From NCBI GenBank assembly GCA_949051815.1, contig CARQVR010000020.1, forward strand, positions 1 through 50,559: a DNA stretch of 50,559 nt. Reading direction: 5' to 3'. Both the position numbers and the translations under genes were made by a program. Positions 1 through 7,771 of this stretch are shown here, piece by piece. Numbering within the stretch: position 1 is the first letter of the stretch; each line of letters starts with the position of its first letter. The notes beneath the pieces are model-generated. The model was not told where the DNA came from. It worked only from the letters and a program-made list of their open reading frames with translations, and searched no databases. Origin of the DNA: an uncultured Lachnospiraceae bacterium. GTDB taxonomy: Bacteria; Bacillota; Clostridia; Lachnospirales; Lachnospiraceae.

Positions 1-13
1 GCTCAGTGCTCTG

Positions 14-69
14 TCCGGGAATATGCTGTTTTTGGCTTTTGAGTTCCGCATATTCCCGGACAAATTTTT
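14..69 (+). terminator. perfect inverted repeat, possible terminator for a gene entering from the left
   Basis: A 13-base arm at 14-26 (TCCGGGAATATGC) is repeated as its exact complement at 48-60, with a 21-base loop. On the plus strand it is followed after four bases by TTTTT (65-69), which suits an intrinsic terminator for a plus-strand gene to the left. On the minus strand no T run follows, so it is a poor terminator for the M23-like gene that ends at 68. The long loop lowers confidence. Confidence 0.45.
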
Positions 70-1099
70 AGAAATACATGTTCTGGGGATCCAGGGCTGC
101 GCCGTCCTGCTCCAGCAGGAAATACAGATTGCTTCCCTCCAGGCTGTAGTAGATGGTGGGTGCCGCCACGGACCCGATAATCTGCCCGGGATTCACATAA
201 TCCCCTTCCGCCACATTCAGAGCCTGCAGCTGTCCGTAGACCACCTGGTATCCATTGCCCAGGTCCAGAGTCACTGCCTGGCCGATTTCCTCATTTCTGA
301 ATATGGAAGCTACCCGACCCTCGGCGCAGGCCATTACCTGAGTTCCTTCCTCCACCCGGTACACGGTGGCAGGGTTGTATTTATATTGATCCAATGTGGT
401 AAAATACACGGTGCGATCCATGCTGTAGGGGATCAGGATATCTCCCGACACAGGACGCACCAGGCCCTGATCAGAAGAAAATGCCAATGTCCTCACATCC
501 TGGGCATCCCATACAGGTTGTTCCTCCGCCAGAACAGACTGCTCCAACACTGGCTGTTCCAGAGCAGGCTGCTGTGGCGCAATCTGCTCCAAAACGGGCT
601 GTTCCACTGCCGGGGGAGTCTGCTCCCGAATCGGCTCCGTGGCAGCGGCGCCGCTTTCCTGGGGTTTGTCATCCTTCTCTTCCGGCTGCTTTCCCGTGGC
701 TTTCTGCTCCTCCAACATGGCAAGCTGCTCATCGCTGGACACATCTGCCTCCGAGCGGATGCCGTCGGTGAGGCCGGGAATCTGGATCAGTGAGGAACCG
801 GCTTCTTCCATGGGCAGATAGTCCAGATCATCCTCCGGAATCTCCTGCATCGCATCGTCTCCCTGGGGATAGGTCACGGCATTGTGGGGCTTCTGCGCAT
901 CCCCTGCCTCCTGGATGCCGTCCTCCGCCTGACTCTCTATTCCGGTGAAGTCAATGCTGTAGCCATCGTCCTGGTTCTGGGCGCTGTTCTCCTTCATATA
1001 CACTCCCGTCATGGTCAGCGCCGCCATCACGAAAGCCGATGACGCGATCATAATGATCCTCTCTTTTTTGATATTTTGTTTTCTGTTGTTTTGTCTCAT
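68..1099 (-). CDS. membrane-anchored M23 (LytM)-like protein with degenerate active site
   Basis: This 343-residue protein has one N-terminal membrane segment (about residues 14-35), a long Gln/Pro/Glu-rich linker with repeated short EQP-type words (about 120-200), and a C-terminal M23/LytM-like fold (about 215-343). The architecture resembles SpoIIQ and related clostridial M23 proteins. In active M23 enzymes two histidines and an aspartate bind zinc (HxxxD and HxH). Here the HxH region reads LYFLLEQDG, the first motif region has no histidine, and the usual YAHL is VYGQL, so peptidase activity is unlikely. It may instead bind peptidoglycan or a partner protein. I chose the ATG at 1099 because GGGAGGTG lies five bases before it; the frame stays open to 1147 without a ribosome site. 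A SpoIIQ role is inference only, because the left neighbours are outside the window. Confidence 0.8.
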   Translation of the reverse strand: MRQNNRKQNIKKERIIMIASSAFVMAALTMTGVYMKENSAQNQDDGYSIDFTGIESQAEDGIQEAGDAQKPHNAVTYPQGDDAMQEIPEDDLDYLPMEEAGSSLIQIPGLTDGIRSEADVSSDEQLAMLEEQKATGKQPEEKDDKPQESGAAATEPIREQTPPAVEQPVLEQIAPQQPALEQPVLEQSVLAEEQPVWDAQDVRTLAFSSDQGLVRPVSGDILIPYSMDRTVYFTTLDQYKYNPATVYRVEEGTQVMACAEGRVASIFRNEEIGQAVTLDLGNGYQVVYGQLQALNVAEGDYVNPGQIIGSVAAPTIYYSLEGSNLYFLLEQDGAALDPQNMYF

Positions 1100-1220
1100 G
1101 AACACCTCCCGTCCGCTGACGCGGACTCTTCTACCCTTTATTTTCATATTGAGAATTGCCTTGCTTACTCAATGGATATTCTTACCCTGACGAAAGCAAA
1201 TTATACGGAAAACAGTGTTC

Positions 1221-1262
1221 AATAAAACAAAAGGGAAGCAATGCCCTACAGGCCTGCTTCCC
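1221..1262 (-). terminator. intrinsic terminator of the hybrid histidine kinase gene
   Basis: On the minus strand, arms GGGAAGCA and TGCTTCCC (1255-1262 and 1233-1240) form an 8 bp stem that includes the TAG stop codon in its loop. It is followed by TTTTGTTTTATT. This is a clear Rho-independent terminator, and it separates the kinase gene from the M23-like gene downstream. Confidence 0.8.
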
Positions 1263-3975
1263 ATGTGTTCAGAATCTCCTCGCATCTCTCCGTGTCCATA
1301 TCGTCCACGGCGGTTTTCAGTTGTTCAAAAAGTTCATCCTGGACGTCTCCGTAAGAGTATTGGTCCATATCCTTTACCACATCCTCCATGACGTCCATAT
1401 CCAGATTTTCCAAAGCGTCCCGCATCTTGACAAACAGAAGATTCAGCTGCCCGCCATAGGCCTGCTTCTCACTCTTTGTCTTTTCCTTCTCGGTGAAATA
1501 GGGCGCTAAAATCTCTTTATAAAAGCTGTACTCCGCCAGCATCCCCGGTGTGACCTTATGGATCAATTCTCCGTTTCGGGCATTTCCGGCGGCCTCCATC
1601 TGCTCCGCCGTCTCCGCAAGTTCAAAAGCGCCAATCTGGCGGGAGGCGCTTTTCAGGGAATGGACTTCAATGGTGTATTCCCGCCAACGTTCTTCCTGCT
1701 CATATTTCCGAATCAGAGCCTGTTTCTTGTCCATGACACGGTAGTACTCCTTAAGCACAGCCCAGAACAAGTCTTCGCTGCCCAAAAATCCCACTGCCTT
1801 CTGCACATCCAGGCCATTGATGGAAATATCCGTCGCCTGGGCCGACATCTCTCCCGGCTTGTTTTTCCATGTCTCCCTGTCCTTGGATGCGCTCCGCTTT
1901 TTGCGGATTTTATCTGAGGGCAGCCATTTTCGGAGTTTTGAAACGATATCTTTCAGTTCAATGGGCTTAGTCACCAGATCATTCATTCCCCCATTGATAA
2001 ACATCTCCCGGGTGCCCTCAACGGCGTTGGCCGTCAGGGCAAGGATGGGAATCTGCCCGTTTTCTCCCAGGGTTTGCCGAATGATCTGCGTGGCCTCCAG
2101 GCCGTCCATCCCGGGCATCATGTGGTCCATAAAGACCAGATCATACTTTTTGTTGGTGGCCTTGAATACCGCCTCCCCGCCGCTATGGGCCGTATCGATT
2201 TTCATTTCCAGCGGACTCAAAAGCCCTCTTGCCACTGTCAGGTTGATGGCATTGTCGTCCACCACCAATATTTCGGCATCCGGAGCTACAAAATAGAAAT
2301 CCTCCGCATCAAACCGATTGTAACCTGTTTCCGTCTTTTCTCCGTGGAGGATACCCGCAAGCCCCAGAACATACAGGGGCTTTTTGATGATGCAGACATT
2401 CCCCAGAGCGTAAGGACGTACCTCGCGGTAATCCGCCAGCACCACGCCGGTGATATCCGGGTTGGATTTCAAAAATGCCTGAACCGCATCGGACATAAGA
2501 GAATGTTCCACGAACAGATACTGTATTTGCTGTATCTTCTGTGGGTCCATCCTGGCCAGATCCCTATCGGAGGCAAGCCCCTGGTAATTCACTCCCAGCC
2601 TCTGCATATCCGTCTCTATCTGTTTTGCGGCATAATCACCGGCCAATAGTCCCAGTGCCTGCATCGTTTCCTTGACCGGCCTGACACAGGGAACAGGGCT
2701 TATAATATCCTGGGGAATGACAAAGGAGAACGTGCTTCCCTGGCCGTACTCACTTTCCACCCGGATCTCGCCATGCATGAGAGAAACCAACTGTTTACAG
2801 ATCGCCAGTCCCAGACCGCTTCCCTCGATGTTCCGATTGCGCTTGCTGTCCAGCTGCTGGAAGGACTTGAAAAGTTTGTCTCTGTCACACTCCCTGATGC
2901 CGCTTCCGGTATCGGATACCGCAACGAGAAGGTCCAACTGACCCGCCCCTTTGGGCCGATAGCCTATCTGCAGATGCACATTCCCCATCTTTGTAAACTT
3001 GACGGCATTGTTCGCCAGATTGATGATGACCTGTTTAATGCGGATATTGTCGCCCCGCAGCTTACTGGGAATGTTCGGGTCCACATCCACCGTCAGTTCC
3101 AGTTCCTTGCTGCCGATCCGCGTCATGATAATGTTTGCCACATCATTGACTACGGACATGGGCTCATATTCCGTCTTATTGATGGCCATCATGCCGGATT
3201 CTATCTTGGAAAAATCCAGAATGTCATTGATAATTGTCAGGAGTGTCTGGCCCGAGGCCTTGATCTGGCCCACATATTCCCTCGCCAGTGTAGGGAGATC
3301 CTCCCGCAGTGCCATTTCCGCCATACCGATAATCGCGTTCATGGGCGTGCGTATCTCATGGCTCATATTTGCCAGAAAATCCGATTTCATATTGGAGGAT
3401 TTAAGCAGTTCCTGGTTCTTTACATTTAGCTGGTGCTTATTAAAGGCAATACCGGAAACGATATTCGCAATATTGGACAGGGCGTTGATCTTACTCTTTA
3501 TATCCTCCTCCCTGATAATGTCCACTTTGCGGACTGCTTCTGTCAGTTCCCGGGAATCCACGCCAATATCCTGTGCCAGCTTACGGATTAACTCTTCGTC
3601 CGGAGCCTCCGTCAGCATCTGGCCGCAGATAAAACATCCCATTTTATAGCCGGAAACTACAATAGGCACAGCAAAATTAGCCAGCCCCCCATGGCAGTGA
3701 TAGGCAAAGGGAGCTCCCTCCTGAGCAGCCTCCGCGCCCATGCGATAACACTGCTCGCACCGTTTCTTCCCCTTCTCCGAGGCCTGCACATATCGGGCAC
3801 AAAATTCCGTGAAACGGGCCCCTTCGGTGATGGCGACCCCCTCTCTGTCCGTAATCAGGGAGGCGACCCCTGCCACATCGGAAAAGGAATCCTGTATCCG
3901 GCGCAGCGTCTCTATGTCAATCAGGTCCGTCAGGAGCAGATTCTCCATCTCCTCTGCCGCTTTGGCTGTGTCCAT
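1246..3975 (-). CDS. PocR-domain hybrid histidine kinase with receiver and Hpt domains
   Basis: This 909-residue soluble sensor kinase has no membrane segment. Domains in order are: a PocR-type ligand-binding domain (about 20-185) with cysteines 59, 73, 76 and 94; a HisKA dimerisation domain with phospho-acceptor His206 in SHEIRTP; a HATPase_c domain (N box near 320, DTGSGI at 355, GSGLGL at 385); a diverged receiver-like segment (about 430-545) with no clear aspartate site; a true receiver with Asp617 in VFMDHMMPGMDG and Lys670; and an Hpt-like domain with His772 in HSLKSAS. It is thus a full phosphorelay in one chain. The start follows AAGGAGG with a five-base gap. It is last in a run with the response regulator (28-base gap) and the SseB-like gene, so the receiver protein upstream is its likely partner. 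PocR domains are known to sense small molecules in the cytoplasm; the ligand here is unknown. Confidence 0.9.
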   Translation of the reverse strand: MDTAKAAEEMENLLLTDLIDIETLRRIQDSFSDVAGVASLITDREGVAITEGARFTEFCARYVQASEKGKKRCEQCYRMGAEAAQEGAPFAYHCHGGLANFAVPIVVSGYKMGCFICGQMLTEAPDEELIRKLAQDIGVDSRELTEAVRKVDIIREEDIKSKINALSNIANIVSGIAFNKHQLNVKNQELLKSSNMKSDFLANMSHEIRTPMNAIIGMAEMALREDLPTLAREYVGQIKASGQTLLTIINDILDFSKIESGMMAINKTEYEPMSVVNDVANIIMTRIGSKELELTVDVDPNIPSKLRGDNIRIKQVIINLANNAVKFTKMGNVHLQIGYRPKGAGQLDLLVAVSDTGSGIRECDRDKLFKSFQQLDSKRNRNIEGSGLGLAICKQLVSLMHGEIRVESEYGQGSTFSFVIPQDIISPVPCVRPVKETMQALGLLAGDYAAKQIETDMQRLGVNYQGLASDRDLARMDPQKIQQIQYLFVEHSLMSDAVQAFLKSNPDITGVVLADYREVRPYALGNVCIIKKPLYVLGLAGILHGEKTETGYNRFDAEDFYFVAPDAEILVVDDNAINLTVARGLLSPLEMKIDTAHSGGEAVFKATNKKYDLVFMDHMMPGMDGLEATQIIRQTLGENGQIPILALTANAVEGTREMFINGGMNDLVTKPIELKDIVSKLRKWLPSDKIRKKRSASKDRETWKNKPGEMSAQATDISINGLDVQKAVGFLGSEDLFWAVLKEYYRVMDKKQALIRKYEQEERWREYTIEVHSLKSASRQIGAFELAETAEQMEAAGNARNGELIHKVTPGMLAEYSFYKEILAPYFTEKEKTKSEKQAYGGQLNLLFVKMRDALENLDMDVMEDVVKDMDQYSYGDVQDELFEQLKTAVDDMDTERCEEILNTWEAGL

Positions 3976-4003
3976 TGCATCCTCCTTAATCCCCGCTTCT
4001 CTT

Positions 4004-4852
4004 TCAGCCCAGGACGCCCTTAATGGTGGAGGCCACTTTCTCCATGTCGATGGGCTTCAGGAGGTATCCCTGTATTTTCAGTGCCAGCACCTCCTGAATC
4101 TTTGCACGCACCGTGACGCCGGTTAAAAAGATCACAGGGAGATTCTGTGTCCTGGGGTTATCACGTATCTGGCTCAGGACAGTCGCCCCATTCTCTCCGG
4201 GCATTTCATAGTCCAGCAGTACCAGATCCGTCCTTTTACTCTCTAGAAATTTCATTGCCACTTTACCGTTGATCGCAGTGGCCACATCATAGCGCTCCCC
4301 AAGATAGGTTTTGAGCAGTTTCAGAACACTGCTGTCATCGTCCACGATGAGGATATGCTTCCGGGCCGGGCCGGAGACCGACTGTGAGGAAGAGGGTTCC
4401 TGGTCCCCCAGCGCCCCATTGACAGGCTGTATATCCTCCTCGTCACCGATATCCTCTTGCAGAGCAGACTTCTGCCTTGCTCTCCTTTTCTCCAACATTT
4501 CCACAATCTGGTGTTCCAGCTTCTGCGCGGAAATGGGCCGCTGGAAAACAGTTACCTCTATGGAAGGCGCGATTTTGGAAAACTGCTCGCATTCATCCCG
4601 ATTCCCCACAATGACGATGGGGATATCCTGCTCCGTGAATTTGTGTTCCACATTGGCGAAGCGCTTGATATCGTCCGGCGACTCCCCATACAGGCAGTAC
4701 ACGAACACATCGGGAGTAATATATTTCAGATGGTTAATAATATCTTCATACCGACTGGAGGTATTAATGCACTCAAGGCTCATATCCATATAGGTAAAAA
4801 AGTCATTGATCGCCATCCTGTTGTTCCCGGTCAACATTACCACATATCTCAT
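4004..4852 (-). CDS. response regulator with N-terminal receiver-like domain and C-terminal receiver
   Basis: The 282-residue protein has two alpha/beta domains joined by an acidic, serine-rich linker (about 125-163). The C-terminal part (164-282) is a standard receiver: acidic pocket Asp171-173, phospho-acceptor Asp214 in VLLDYEMPGENG, Thr244 and Lys266. The N-terminal part (1-122) has the size and strand pattern of a receiver (IPIVIVGN near 77) but lacks the usual aspartates, so I call it a pseudo-receiver. There is no DNA-binding output domain. It would therefore act by protein contact or as a phosphate carrier in the relay of the hybrid kinase encoded 28 bases downstream. The ribosome site is only a GGGGGC tract, weaker than its neighbours', and the gene follows the SseB-like gene after 21 bases. 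Confidence 0.85.
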   Translation of the reverse strand: MRYVVMLTGNNRMAINDFFTYMDMSLECINTSSRYEDIINHLKYITPDVFVYCLYGESPDDIKRFANVEHKFTEQDIPIVIVGNRDECEQFSKIAPSIEVTVFQRPISAQKLEHQIVEMLEKRRARQKSALQEDIGDEEDIQPVNGALGDQEPSSSQSVSGPARKHILIVDDDSSVLKLLKTYLGERYDVATAINGKVAMKFLESKRTDLVLLDYEMPGENGATVLSQIRDNPRTQNLPVIFLTGVTVRAKIQEVLALKIQGYLLKPIDMEKVASTIKGVLG

Positions 4853-4873
4853 AGCTGCCCCCTGTACAATTCA

Positions 4874-5341
4874 TCATCCCTGCGGCGGCTTTCCGCCGGC
4901 CAGGGCTTCCTGGATCGTCTCGATCATATTGCGGGTGACCCGGATGTTCGCCCCACCCGGATTAATGGCAAAACCATCGCACTGGCTGTCCGTCCTTCTT
5001 ACCATGCCCGCAAAGTCCTGGAATCCAAATACGAACAACTGCTGGCCCTCCTCCAGGCTTTTCACCCATTTCTTTAATTCCTGTATATCCGTAAAGGCCA
5101 TAAAATACCGTATGCCCTCCCGGGAACTGAGCATGGGGACCTGCACCTGGCTGTCCGGCTGCATCCGCACCACGCCGTCCGCGTCTCTTTCCGGCTTCGG
5201 CGTCACGGTGGCAGGGGTAAGGAAATGTGCCTTCAGCAGTTCCTGCAGAAAAAAGTCACGGTGCTTGGTGGAATTGTCCGCTTTTAACAACTCCATGGCT
5301 CCCACCAGCATTGGGTTGTTGATTGCTTTCGGTTGTTCCAT
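4874..5341 (-). CDS. SseB-like N-terminal domain protein
   Basis: This 155-residue soluble protein matches the SseB N-terminal domain family by pattern: an opening helix with LVGAMELLKAD, a central strand around FLTPATV, a region with PMLSSREGIRYFMAFTD, and a C-terminal AINPGGANIRVTRNMIE segment. The family is widespread in bacteria and usually of unknown function; enhanced serine sensitivity gave it its name. The ATG follows GAGAGGAAG. It stands first in a likely three-gene unit with the receiver protein and the PocR hybrid kinase, and 65 bases after the hydratase gene. No catalytic residues can be named. I am confident of the family and not of any role. Confidence 0.75.
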   Translation of the reverse strand: MEQPKAINNPMLVGAMELLKADNSTKHRDFFLQELLKAHFLTPATVTPKPERDADGVVRMQPDSQVQVPMLSSREGIRYFMAFTDIQELKKWVKSLEEGQQLFVFGFQDFAGMVRRTDSQCDGFAINPGGANIRVTRNMIETIQEALAGGKPPQG

Positions 5342-5366
5342 ATCTTCCTCTCTTTATCCCTATTCC

Positions 5367-5397
5367 CTCCCGGCCCTGACTTTGGTCTGGCCGGGAG
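5367..5397 (-). other. stem-loop between hydratase and SseB-like genes
   Basis: Arms CTCCCGGCC and GGCCGGGAG form a perfect 9 bp stem with a 13-base loop directly after the hydratase stop codon. No T run follows on either strand. It may stabilise the 3' end or tune expression between the two genes rather than stop transcription fully. Confidence 0.5.
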
Positions 5398-5406
5398 ATT
5401 GTCATA

Positions 5407-7755
5407 TCACACGCGGTTATAATTAATCAGGCAGCCTTTCAGGATGATCTGGCGCTCCTCATCGGTCAACTCGCCCAGTCCCATGGTAAATGCCTGCAGT
5501 TCTTGGAACTGCGGTTCCTGGAACTGCGGTTCCTGGAACTGCTGTCCTTCGGACTGCCAGCTCTGGGGCCTCACCACATACGCCCTGATTTTCTCCGTGC
5601 CGTTCTCCACGGCAGCCCGAATCCCGGGGATAAACAGATAGTCCAGATTACGGAAGGGAAGTTCCCCCTCCGGGATCAGGAACGGCAGCATCCCCCAGTT
5701 GATCAGGTTGGAACGGTAACGCTTGGTGGCATACTCATGGGCGATGTTGGCCCAGCCCCCCAGCACCTTCTGGCAGCTTGCTGCCTGCTCTCTGGCGGAA
5801 CCGTCGCCGGGCTTAACCGCAAAAATGGTGGACCCAAAGCCGGTATTGGTGTGATTTACTTCCGGGAATTGCTGCTTCACCGCCCCCATGACAGGCTTCA
5901 CGTCCGGGTGCGCCTGGCAGGGATGTTCTCCCGCCATACGGGCCTTCTCCGCCTTCTGAATGTCCTTGGCCCGGTCCACATAGGCGGGGTCCTTACGGGA
6001 CAGGGTGAATTCCGCCAGTCCCAGGGGATTGGAGCGGTAGCTGGATGTCTCTCCGGAAGGAATCAACTCGTCCGTGGTGGTCACGGGGTCATGAATCTCG
6101 CTGACCACCCGCAGCACCATATTCTCCGGCAGCGCCCCCATCTCCGGCCAATCCTTGATATTGGGCCCCAGCACGATCTCCGCCTCCGGGTCTGCCGCGC
6201 CATGGGAATCAAACACCCTGTTGGCGTAGATATTGCTGTCAAAATGATATTTATATTTGCCGATTGTGCCGTCAAACTCCGTGGCGGGAGTCAGTACCCC
6301 CTGATTGGCGGCAGTGGCCGCTATGGAACGGGCATCCATCAGAGCCACAGAGGAAATCTGGCCGTTCTGCAGTTTGGAGCCTTCCCTGTTGGGGAAGTTC
6401 CGGGTGGAATGGCGGATGCTGAAAGCATTGTTGGCAGGAGTATCCCCTGCACCGAAGCAAGGGCCGCAGAAAGCGGTCTTCATCACCGCGCCGGTCTCCA
6501 GGATAGCGGCGGCGCAGCCGTTTTTAATCAGTTCCATATATACAGGCATGGAGGCCGGATATACGCTCAGGGTAAAGCCGTCGCTGCCGATGTACTTTCC
6601 CTTCAGAATGTCCGCCGCGGCGCAGATATTCTCAAAGCCGCCGCCCGCACAGCCTGCGATAATGCCCTGGTCCACCAGGAATTTGCCGTCTTTGATCTTG
6701 TCCTTCAGATGGAATTCCACTGCCCCGCCCAGACTCACCTTGGCCCTCTTTTCCGTCTCCTCCAGAATATCCGCCAGGTTGGCGTTGAGTTCCTCGATGG
6801 TATAGGTGTTGCTGGGATGGAAGGGCATGGCGATCATGGGACGCACCTTGGACAAATCCACGGTGATCATACCGTCATAGTAAGCCACTTCCCCCGGTGT
6901 CAGTTCCACATAGTCCTCTTCCCTGCCGTGAATCTGGTAGAATTCCCTGATCTGGCCGTCCGTCTGCCAGATAGAGGACAGGCAGGTGGTCTCGGTGGTC
7001 ATCACATCCACGCCGATACGGAAATCCACACTCAGGGAGGCCACGCCGGGACCCACAAACTCCATCACCTTATTTTTCACATATCCGTTGGCAAACACGG
7101 CCCCGATAATGGCCAGCGCCACATCCTGGGGGCCTACGCCCCGGACCGGTTCCCCGGTCAGATACACGCCCACCACGCCGGGCATATTGATGTCATAGGT
7201 CTGGTTTAAAAGCTGTTTTACCAGTTCGGGGCCGCCCTCACCCACGGCCATGGTTCCCAGCGCGCCGTAGCGGGTGTGGGAATCCGAGCCCAGAATCATG
7301 CCGCCGCCGCAGGCCAGCATCTCTCTGGCAAACTGATGGATTACCGCCTGATGGGGAGGTACATAGATGCCGCCATATTTTTTTGCACAGGAAAGGCCAA
7401 ACATGTGATCGTCTTCGTTGATGGTGCCGCCCACTGCGCACAGGGAATTGTGACAGTTGGTCAGGACATAGGGCATGGGAAATTTAGTCAGTCCCGACGC
7501 CCTGGCGGTCTGGATAATCCCCACGAAAGTGATGTCATGGCTGGTCAGCTTATCAAATCGGATTTTCAGCTTTTCCTTGCTGCCCGAGGTATTGTGGCTC
7601 TGCAAAATACCGCAGGCAATGGTGTTTTGAGCGGCCTCCTCCTTGGTGACCTCCCTGCCGGTACCGGCCTCGATGGCAGCCAGGGCCTCGCTGCCGTCCG
7701 GAATGATCTCGGATCCCCGCAGCAGATAGGCTCCTCCGTCAAATAATTTAATCAT
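5407..7755 (-). CDS. aconitase-family hydratase
   Basis: This 782-residue protein has the aconitase/isopropylmalate isomerase layout: a large catalytic part and a C-terminal swivel domain (roughly from residue 560). Visible motifs are SDSHTRYGALG (157-167), a first cluster cysteine Cys369 in IAGCAGGG, and Cys430/Cys433 in FCGPCFGAG, which would bind a 4Fe-4S cluster. The usual GSCTN motif is changed to AGCAGGG, and Cys106/Cys101 lie near an unusual TNCHNSLCAVGG segment, so the substrate may not be citrate; many clostridial relatives are annotated only as hydratase. Close to the C terminus a 15-base unit is repeated three times and encodes FQEPQ three times. It starts 16 bases after glgP, so the two genes are probably cotranscribed. 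The start follows a GGGGGCGGGAAC tract. Confidence 0.85.
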   Translation of the reverse strand: MIKLFDGGAYLLRGSEIIPDGSEALAAIEAGTGREVTKEEAAQNTIACGILQSHNTSGSKEKLKIRFDKLTSHDITFVGIIQTARASGLTKFPMPYVLTNCHNSLCAVGGTINEDDHMFGLSCAKKYGGIYVPPHQAVIHQFAREMLACGGGMILGSDSHTRYGALGTMAVGEGGPELVKQLLNQTYDINMPGVVGVYLTGEPVRGVGPQDVALAIIGAVFANGYVKNKVMEFVGPGVASLSVDFRIGVDVMTTETTCLSSIWQTDGQIREFYQIHGREEDYVELTPGEVAYYDGMITVDLSKVRPMIAMPFHPSNTYTIEELNANLADILEETEKRAKVSLGGAVEFHLKDKIKDGKFLVDQGIIAGCAGGGFENICAAADILKGKYIGSDGFTLSVYPASMPVYMELIKNGCAAAILETGAVMKTAFCGPCFGAGDTPANNAFSIRHSTRNFPNREGSKLQNGQISSVALMDARSIAATAANQGVLTPATEFDGTIGKYKYHFDSNIYANRVFDSHGAADPEAEIVLGPNIKDWPEMGALPENMVLRVVSEIHDPVTTTDELIPSGETSSYRSNPLGLAEFTLSRKDPAYVDRAKDIQKAEKARMAGEHPCQAHPDVKPVMGAVKQQFPEVNHTNTGFGSTIFAVKPGDGSAREQAASCQKVLGGWANIAHEYATKRYRSNLINWGMLPFLIPEGELPFRNLDYLFIPGIRAAVENGTEKIRAYVVRPQSWQSEGQQFQEPQFQEPQFQELQAFTMGLGELTDEERQIILKGCLINYNRV
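5499..5543. repeat. three 15-bp tandem repeats inside the hydratase gene
   Basis: The unit GTTCCTGGAACTGCG occurs three times head to tail (5499-5513, 5514-5528, 5529-5543) with single-base changes in the first and last copies. In frame it adds the pentapeptide FQEPQ/FQELQ on the minus strand. It lies between the swivel domain and the last 25 residues and probably arose by replication slippage. Its length being a multiple of three keeps the frame. Confidence 0.9.
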
Positions 7756-7771
7756 AAAAGTTCCCGCCCCC

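Noticed and set aside
23..793. 256-residue plus-strand frame over the M23-like gene
   Set aside because: It is the shadow of a well-supported minus-strand gene, with His/Leu/Arg-rich composition typical of antisense frames and no ribosome site.
5503..7209. 568-residue plus-strand frame opposite the hydratase gene
   Set aside because: Antisense shadow of a conserved enzyme with clear cluster cysteines; its composition is His/Gly/Arg-rich and unlike a real protein.
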